Of a stretch of 64,000 nucleotides of DNA, positions 60,011 to 64,000 are shown in pieces. The stretch is from positions 17,993,533-18,057,532 of the forward strand of contig CM069439.1 of the NCBI GenBank assembly GCA_035610365.1. The letters are read 5' to 3'. Made by a program: the position numbers and the translations under genes. Each line of letters begins with the position of its first letter. Position 1 is the stretch's first letter. A model generated the notes under the pieces. That model was not told where the DNA came from and made no database searches. It saw nothing but the letters and a program-made list of their open reading frames with translations. This stretch comes from Aquatica leii. Lineage: Eukaryota; Arthropoda; Insecta; Coleoptera; Lampyridae.

Positions 60011-61400
60011 TCTCTCTAAAGAAATCAGAACAAAATTACAGTCAACTGGATCGAGAAGTGACCGCAATCATCTGGGTTTTAAAAACTTTTTTCTTTAGTG
60101 TTATGAACCGACTTTTACATTTCCATTAACAAACAACTAGCCATTGGTCAGAATTTTTAATCTAAATAAGAACCTATCCGCTACATCAGTAATTTGGTTA
60201 CTACACTACGCAAGTTACATTTCTGGATTCAATTGCGATTTGAAATATAGACAACGCGAGCACATGCAAAAGTTGATCATTTGTCAAGAGTGCCGATAAG
60301 AAGCCAGAATACCAAAGATGAAGAGGACGTGGCGGATATACTTCAAAACAAATCAAAGCTAACAATTATCAGTTACACAAAATTGTACAAGGGAAAGAAC
60401 TGAACTGAAGAATATTTAACTACGCGAATGCTTTCTAGCAGTTCAGAATTGCTCACCGATGTCAAAAAAAGTAGAATTTACTACACAAAATGGTTGCTCA
60501 ATAAGAGGTATCCGTGTGGCAATCTAGAAAAATGTACGAGCTTGAATTCTCGAGAAATTACATCTGGCACACGTCGGAATAGTACGAATAAAAGCATTTG
60601 CAAAAAGTTATCTATGGCGGCCAGGAATCTATACAGAGATCGAAGCAACAACAAAGAAACGTATGTAATCGAATAAAACGCAAAACAGTTCGACTAAGGT
60701 TACTACACACTCTTGGTGTGACCCAAATACACCTTGGCTGCCATAGCATATCTACTACACTAAGCCATTCTATGGATCATACTTGTTCATAGGTGTCGAC
60801 TCGTATTTTAGGTGGATGAAGTTATCTCTACTAAGTCCACTACTTCAACGATGACTATCGTTATGCTAGGCGAAATCTTTTCGAGGTTTGGCTTGCGCGA
60901 TGCAGTTGGCTCGGATAATGAAACAAACTTCAAGTTTTTTTTAAATTTGAGAGCTTTCTACGAGACAATGAAATCATACACAAGGCTATAGCGCCGTATC
61001 ATTCTGTTACCAACGGCCAGGCCGATATGATTGTTCAAATCGTCAAAAACTAACTAGCAGAAAGAAAAGGTCTAAAACTGAATTTGTTTCGATTCTTAAT
61101 CCAATACAGAAAAATACCCAACGCTATAACTGCAAGTTGTCCTGCTAAACTCATGCTTAAACAGAATATAAAAAACCGGTTGAATTTAGTTTGACGTACA
61201 ATAGGACCAAGAAGAAAATCTGATTTATCACAATAGAGTGAGAGAGAAAATTCAATGTTGGCGGTAATGTCTAAGCCAGAAGCAACAAAAATACGACTAA
61301 AAAGTGCAAATTTGGTACTATCTTGAGCATGGACGGCAGTCGGCAATACAAAGTTTTGATAGAAGTGAATCTAGAAAAGAAACACACCGACTGACAGAAA
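60011..61400 (+). pseudogene. gypsy G RNase H and integrase remnant
   Basis: Fragments in shifting frames include NLVTTLRKLHF and AKVDHLSRVPI (60190-60300, end of RNase H), KVIYGGQESIQRSKQQQRNV (60601-60660, the zinc-binding region before the core), YSFIGVDS-like FIGVDS and STKSTTSTMTIVMLGEIFSRFGL (60785-60895), VGSDNETNFKF (60908-60940, normally SDNGxNF) and APYHSVTNGQADMIVQ (60995-61040). The catalytic Glu normally found in NGQAER is Asp here. RFLIQYRKIPNAIT follows. These belong to the DDE integrase of gypsy elements. Stops are frequent. Confidence 0.8.
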
Positions 61401-61450
61401 AATTCCAAAGCACAGATCTACAGTAAAGTGATAACATTAGTTAAAACTGA

Positions 61451-62060
61451 ATTACCATACAGAGTTACTCCACCAAGCACACCGCAAGAACCCTAAACAA
61501 CGGCAAATACATTCTGAAAAACCAAAAACTAGCCGGTAAGCCCATCACTACTTCTAATACAGCACATGCAAGGAAAATGTTATCTTTCGTAGCTGAGCAT
61601 GTAAAACAAAATTAAAAACAAACCAGTTGCGAGATGCGAAATATGCAAATAATGCTGATGATCGCTTGACAAGAACAAGAAAATCGTAGAAGAAGATATC
61701 GTAACAACATTCTAAACGACTAAAGGAGCAAAAGTGAACAAAACACAAACAAATCTGTTTATATAAAAAAAATAAAGTAAAGAAGCTTGCTTGCTAGTAT
61801 TAAAACAAAAACGATCTATAAAATGGACAATGAATATTATATAAACAGCAAACATTTGCTCAAATTTAATGTTGACACAAGTTTAAAATTTTAAAAATAT
61901 TTAAACATTTTTTATTAAAAAATAAAAGTTAATAATTAGTTTCAGTATATTTAATAAAACTTTTAAGTTTAAAGTTTGCATTTACTAGACTGATTTAAAA
62001 AAAAATATTTGTTGATCTACATAAAATAAATCAGTTTTGACTTTACCAAGATGTAATCAA
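61451..62060. other. AT-rich stretch between gypsy G and the Penelope remnant
   Basis: Nothing recognised. The first 300 bp may still belong to the 3' part of gypsy G. Confidence 0.4.
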
Positions 62061-62069
62061 CTTGTGATA

Positions 62070-62960
62070 AAGAAGTAATGATTGAGAACTAACGAAGATC
62101 ACGATTAAAGTTATTGGGGTGTTTGATGATTTCTATGTTCTCTCGGATTTTCTTTTTCTTATACAACGCTCATGTTCTGAAATGCGTCTAATGACGGAAC
62201 GATCGGTTTAACCAATGCAAACCAAACCACATAAACAAGGAGTTTGGTAAACACCTTGAAATAAAACTGTACGACATTTGTCGTACGAAGAAGTTTTCCT
62301 GTTTGATCTGTAACCTTGTGAATATAGGATAAAAATGCTAATTATGGATTGGATTCGGAAGTAGAAATGCCTTTAGGTAATTAAACACGTGGGTGTAGAC
62401 GACGATTAATAACTGTTTGAATATCTCACTTTATATAACTATTGCTCACCAAGGTTCTAGTCAGATGACGGAGTTCCGGGTTTAGATTTTCAGGTTAGCA
62501 AATATAAACAACGCGATAAACCAAAGATTCAATAACGTTTTGGTGTAGGATGATGGCCTTGCAATAAACAGAATAACCCAAAAGTCGGTCGGGCTTACAA
62601 GTCAGAAAAACATCGAGAAATGGGAGAGAACCATTAGTTTTGATTTCTATAGTGAATTTGATATTTAGGTGTTGATTGTTTAGATAAGCAAAAACTTGAC
62701 CATTTGGGATGACTATGAGACCAAACAATAAACGTGTTGTCAACTTTAGCTTTTAATATTGATGATTCCAAAGCAACGGTTTCAAAAGATATAGCAGTAC
62801 GAGAAACCTGTTCGTAAAACTTGTTATCAAATTGAAAGTAAGTGGATGATAAACCCTTATCAATAAGGGAAACTAAACTCAAGTGCTTGTTATGTTGTGT
62901 AACGTACCTTAACCATAACCGGGACAGGCTCAGATTGATGTGAGACCTCTAAAGGGAGGT
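62070..62960 (-). pseudogene. Penelope-like element: RT end and GIY-YIG endonuclease
   Basis: The minus frame 62882-62634 encodes TYFQFDNKFYEQV, then LESSILKAKVDNTFIVWSHS (62752-62710), the Penelope RT catalytic region, usually xYVDDTFVVW; here the second Asp is Asn. After a frameshift the frame 62743-62495 reads NNQHLNIKFTIEIKTNGSLP, FLDVFLTCKPDRLLGYSVY. Further on, 62262-62208 encodes GVYQTPCLCGLVCIG, followed by RSVIRRISEHERCI, the GIY-YIG nuclease domain (second Tyr replaced by Cys). RT plus C-terminal GIY-YIG is specific to Penelope-like elements. Several stops and the mutated catalytic sites show it is dead. Confidence 0.9.
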
Positions 62961-63165
62961 GGGAACTTTTTCGAGGGTTATTTATGCTTTGTTGCTTACC
63001 TGTCAAAAAAAAAAATAACAAAACCAAACAAAACATAAGAGGGCGCCAGTGAATTTATTGTAAGGAAGAAATTAACAAAACTTATAACGTAAAACAAACA
63101 CAGAAATAGAATAATAATAATAATGGTAATCAACAAATGTAAATGTAAATCTTAACCCAAAACAC
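62961..63165. other. Short unassigned stretch
   Basis: Contains an A run (63007-63016) and ATA repeats near 63110-63122. It may include the 5' part of the gag that follows. Confidence 0.4.
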
Positions 63166-63169
63166 TTAA

Positions 63170-63382
63170 AGTAAATGTTGGAATTGTTCTCGTATCGGAC
63201 ATTCTCATGGTGCATGTACCGATTCAAAAACTGTCTTCTGTTATCGTGGTGGCCATAAAAATGTCTACAGTTCTTCCTGCCCGACGTGCAATTCAAAAAA
63301 CATGCCATGCGACAACAAATTCTTCTTCTACAATCACTCAATAAGTGCAAATACGTCTCGACAAAAAGTTTCAATAAGATAA
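63170..63382 (+). pseudogene. Gag zinc-knuckle region of gypsy H
   Basis: From 63173 the plus frame reads KCWNCSRIGHSHGAC, a complete CCHC knuckle, followed by KTVFCYRGGHKNVYSSSC, a second knuckle in which the second Cys is Gly. CPTCNSKN follows, and the frame ends at TAA 63380-63382. Tandem knuckles of this kind are found in the gag of insect gypsy-like elements, where they bind element RNA. The overlapping minus-strand frame (63374-63072) is a shadow. Confidence 0.8.
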
Positions 63383-63477
63383 CAATCTTTTCCGTCTGCC
63401 CACCCTATTCCCGTTGAGGAATGAAATAACTGGTTACTCACAGTGAATTCCTTTATGACTTCTTATAAGATGATTTC

Positions 63478-64000
63478 TTATTGGTTACTATCGTCGTTTC
63501 ATTAAAAATTATGCTGCTTTGTCTGCGCCAATTTCTTCTCTCCTCAAAGGAAAATCTAAGGGTCAAATTATTGCGTGGTCCGATGAAGCTGAAACTGCTT
63601 TACAGGAAATTAAACGTCGTATTACGTCAGCTCCCATTTTTGTCTCTCCAGATTTTAGTCGTGAGTTTTTCATTCAAACTGACGCTAGTGATGTAGCGTT
63701 AGGTGCTGTATTATTTCAACGTTTGGATAACGGTTTGGAACATCCTATATCTTTTTCAAGTTGTACGTTAACGTCTGCTGAGAAGAAGTATTCCGCTACA
63801 GAACGAGAATTACTTGGTGTTATTTTTGGAATAGAACATTTACGTGGGTACGTTAAAAGTACTCAGTTTACCGTTATTAGGGATTGTGCTGTTTTGAAAT
63901 GGTTGAATAATTTAAGGGAACCAACACGTCGTCTATCGAGATAGAGCCTTTACTTGTGTCAGTTTATTTTTAATGTCTTATATCGGTCCGGACAACAAAT
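63478..64000 (+). pseudogene. RT thumb and RNase H of gypsy H, running off the window
   Basis: The frame reads IGYYRRFIKNYAALSAPISS (from 63479), AWSDEAETALQEIKRRITSA, IFVSPDFSREFFIQTDASDV with the first RNase H Asp, ALGAVLFQRLDN, then KKYSATERELLGVIFGIEHL with the second acidic residue, and ends LREPTRRLSR before a TAG (63942-63944) where the family has Trp. It continues in frame as SLYLCQFIFNVLYRSGQQ to the window edge. Protease and most of the RT are missing between this and the gag knuckles only 100 bp upstream, so the copy has a large internal deletion. Confidence 0.9.

Larger units (their letters stand above)
59330..61450 (+). mobile_element. Ty3/gypsy pol of a different lineage (gypsy G), decayed
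   Basis: Plus-strand remains of RT, RNase H and integrase in canonical gypsy order. The sequence type (K/SRPVPYAL before the RT, LRTFLRLVHYYQKFLPN thumb, YHSVTNGQAD integrase) resembles mag/K02A2.6-like elements, unlike gypsy A and B. No LTRs were recognised. Gag could start upstream near 59090, where Cys codons cluster, but this is not certain. Confidence 0.8.

Noticed and set aside
63041..63060. GGGCGCCA, reverse complement of a tRNA-Lys type primer-binding site
   Set aside because: There is no LTR next to it on the minus strand, and the element there is Penelope-like, which does not use such a site; likely chance.

Overview
The window looks like AT-rich nuclear DNA of an arthropod, most likely an insect. 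Every recognisable coding stretch belongs to a transposable element, and the mix is typical of insect genomes: Ty3/gypsy, R1-like, RTE-like, Penelope, piggyBac, hAT/ZBED5-like, Tc1, Mutator-like and KRBA2-like. I found no host gene, rRNA, tRNA or CRISPR array. The species cannot be named from the sequence. Nearly all elements are broken, so this reads as a repeat-filled intergenic region with nested insertions.

Left part (1-8865): a decayed Ty3/gypsy element on the minus strand (gypsy A) runs off the left edge. Its reverse transcriptase (RT) gene is split by a young LTR retrotransposon (1485-6060) with two almost identical 1.47-kb LTRs, a 4-bp target duplication AGCT and an internal region without pol. 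Then 10344-12874 holds a DNA transposon with long terminal inverted repeats (TIRs) that begin CACTGGTCT. It carries a decayed copy of a protein family common in arthropods that I cannot place in a named transposase superfamily. A second, inverted and truncated copy lies at 40638-42945, and a third small coding fragment at about 46790-46945.

Middle (15.9-38 kb): a hAT/ZBED5-like remnant (minus), an RTE-like non-LTR element (17.6-19.9 kb), a hAT-type terminus (20355), a piggyBac gene with a C-terminal zinc-binding tail (21.0-22.6 kb), a 0.74-kb foldback repeat (24.5-25.2 kb), a second RTE-like element ending in an ATG microsatellite (26.2-28.3 kb), the C-terminal part of a KRBA2-like transposon protein (30.1-30.85 kb), a TA-flanked MITE of 1110 bp (30876-31985), and a second gypsy copy related to A (gypsy B, 34.06-37.98 kb, minus).

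Right part (38-64 kb): a Tc1-type transposase fragment, the second CACTGG transposon inserted in a second copy of the foldback repeat, a MITE scrap, a second decayed piggyBac, a Mutator-like transposase remnant, two more MITE copies, a well preserved 5'-truncated R1-like element (52.66-55.0 kb), a decayed gypsy pol of a different lineage (gypsy G, 59.3-61.45 kb), a Penelope-like element with a GIY-YIG domain (62.07-62.96 kb, minus), and a deleted gypsy that runs off the right edge (gypsy H, 63.17-64.0 kb).

There are no operons or cooperating genes. The relationships are those of nesting and relative age. The pol-less LTR element and the R1-like copy look youngest; the gypsy, RTE, piggyBac and Penelope copies are old. 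The most promising object for discovery is the CACTGG-ended transposon family, because both its ends and its insertion site can be read from the window itself.
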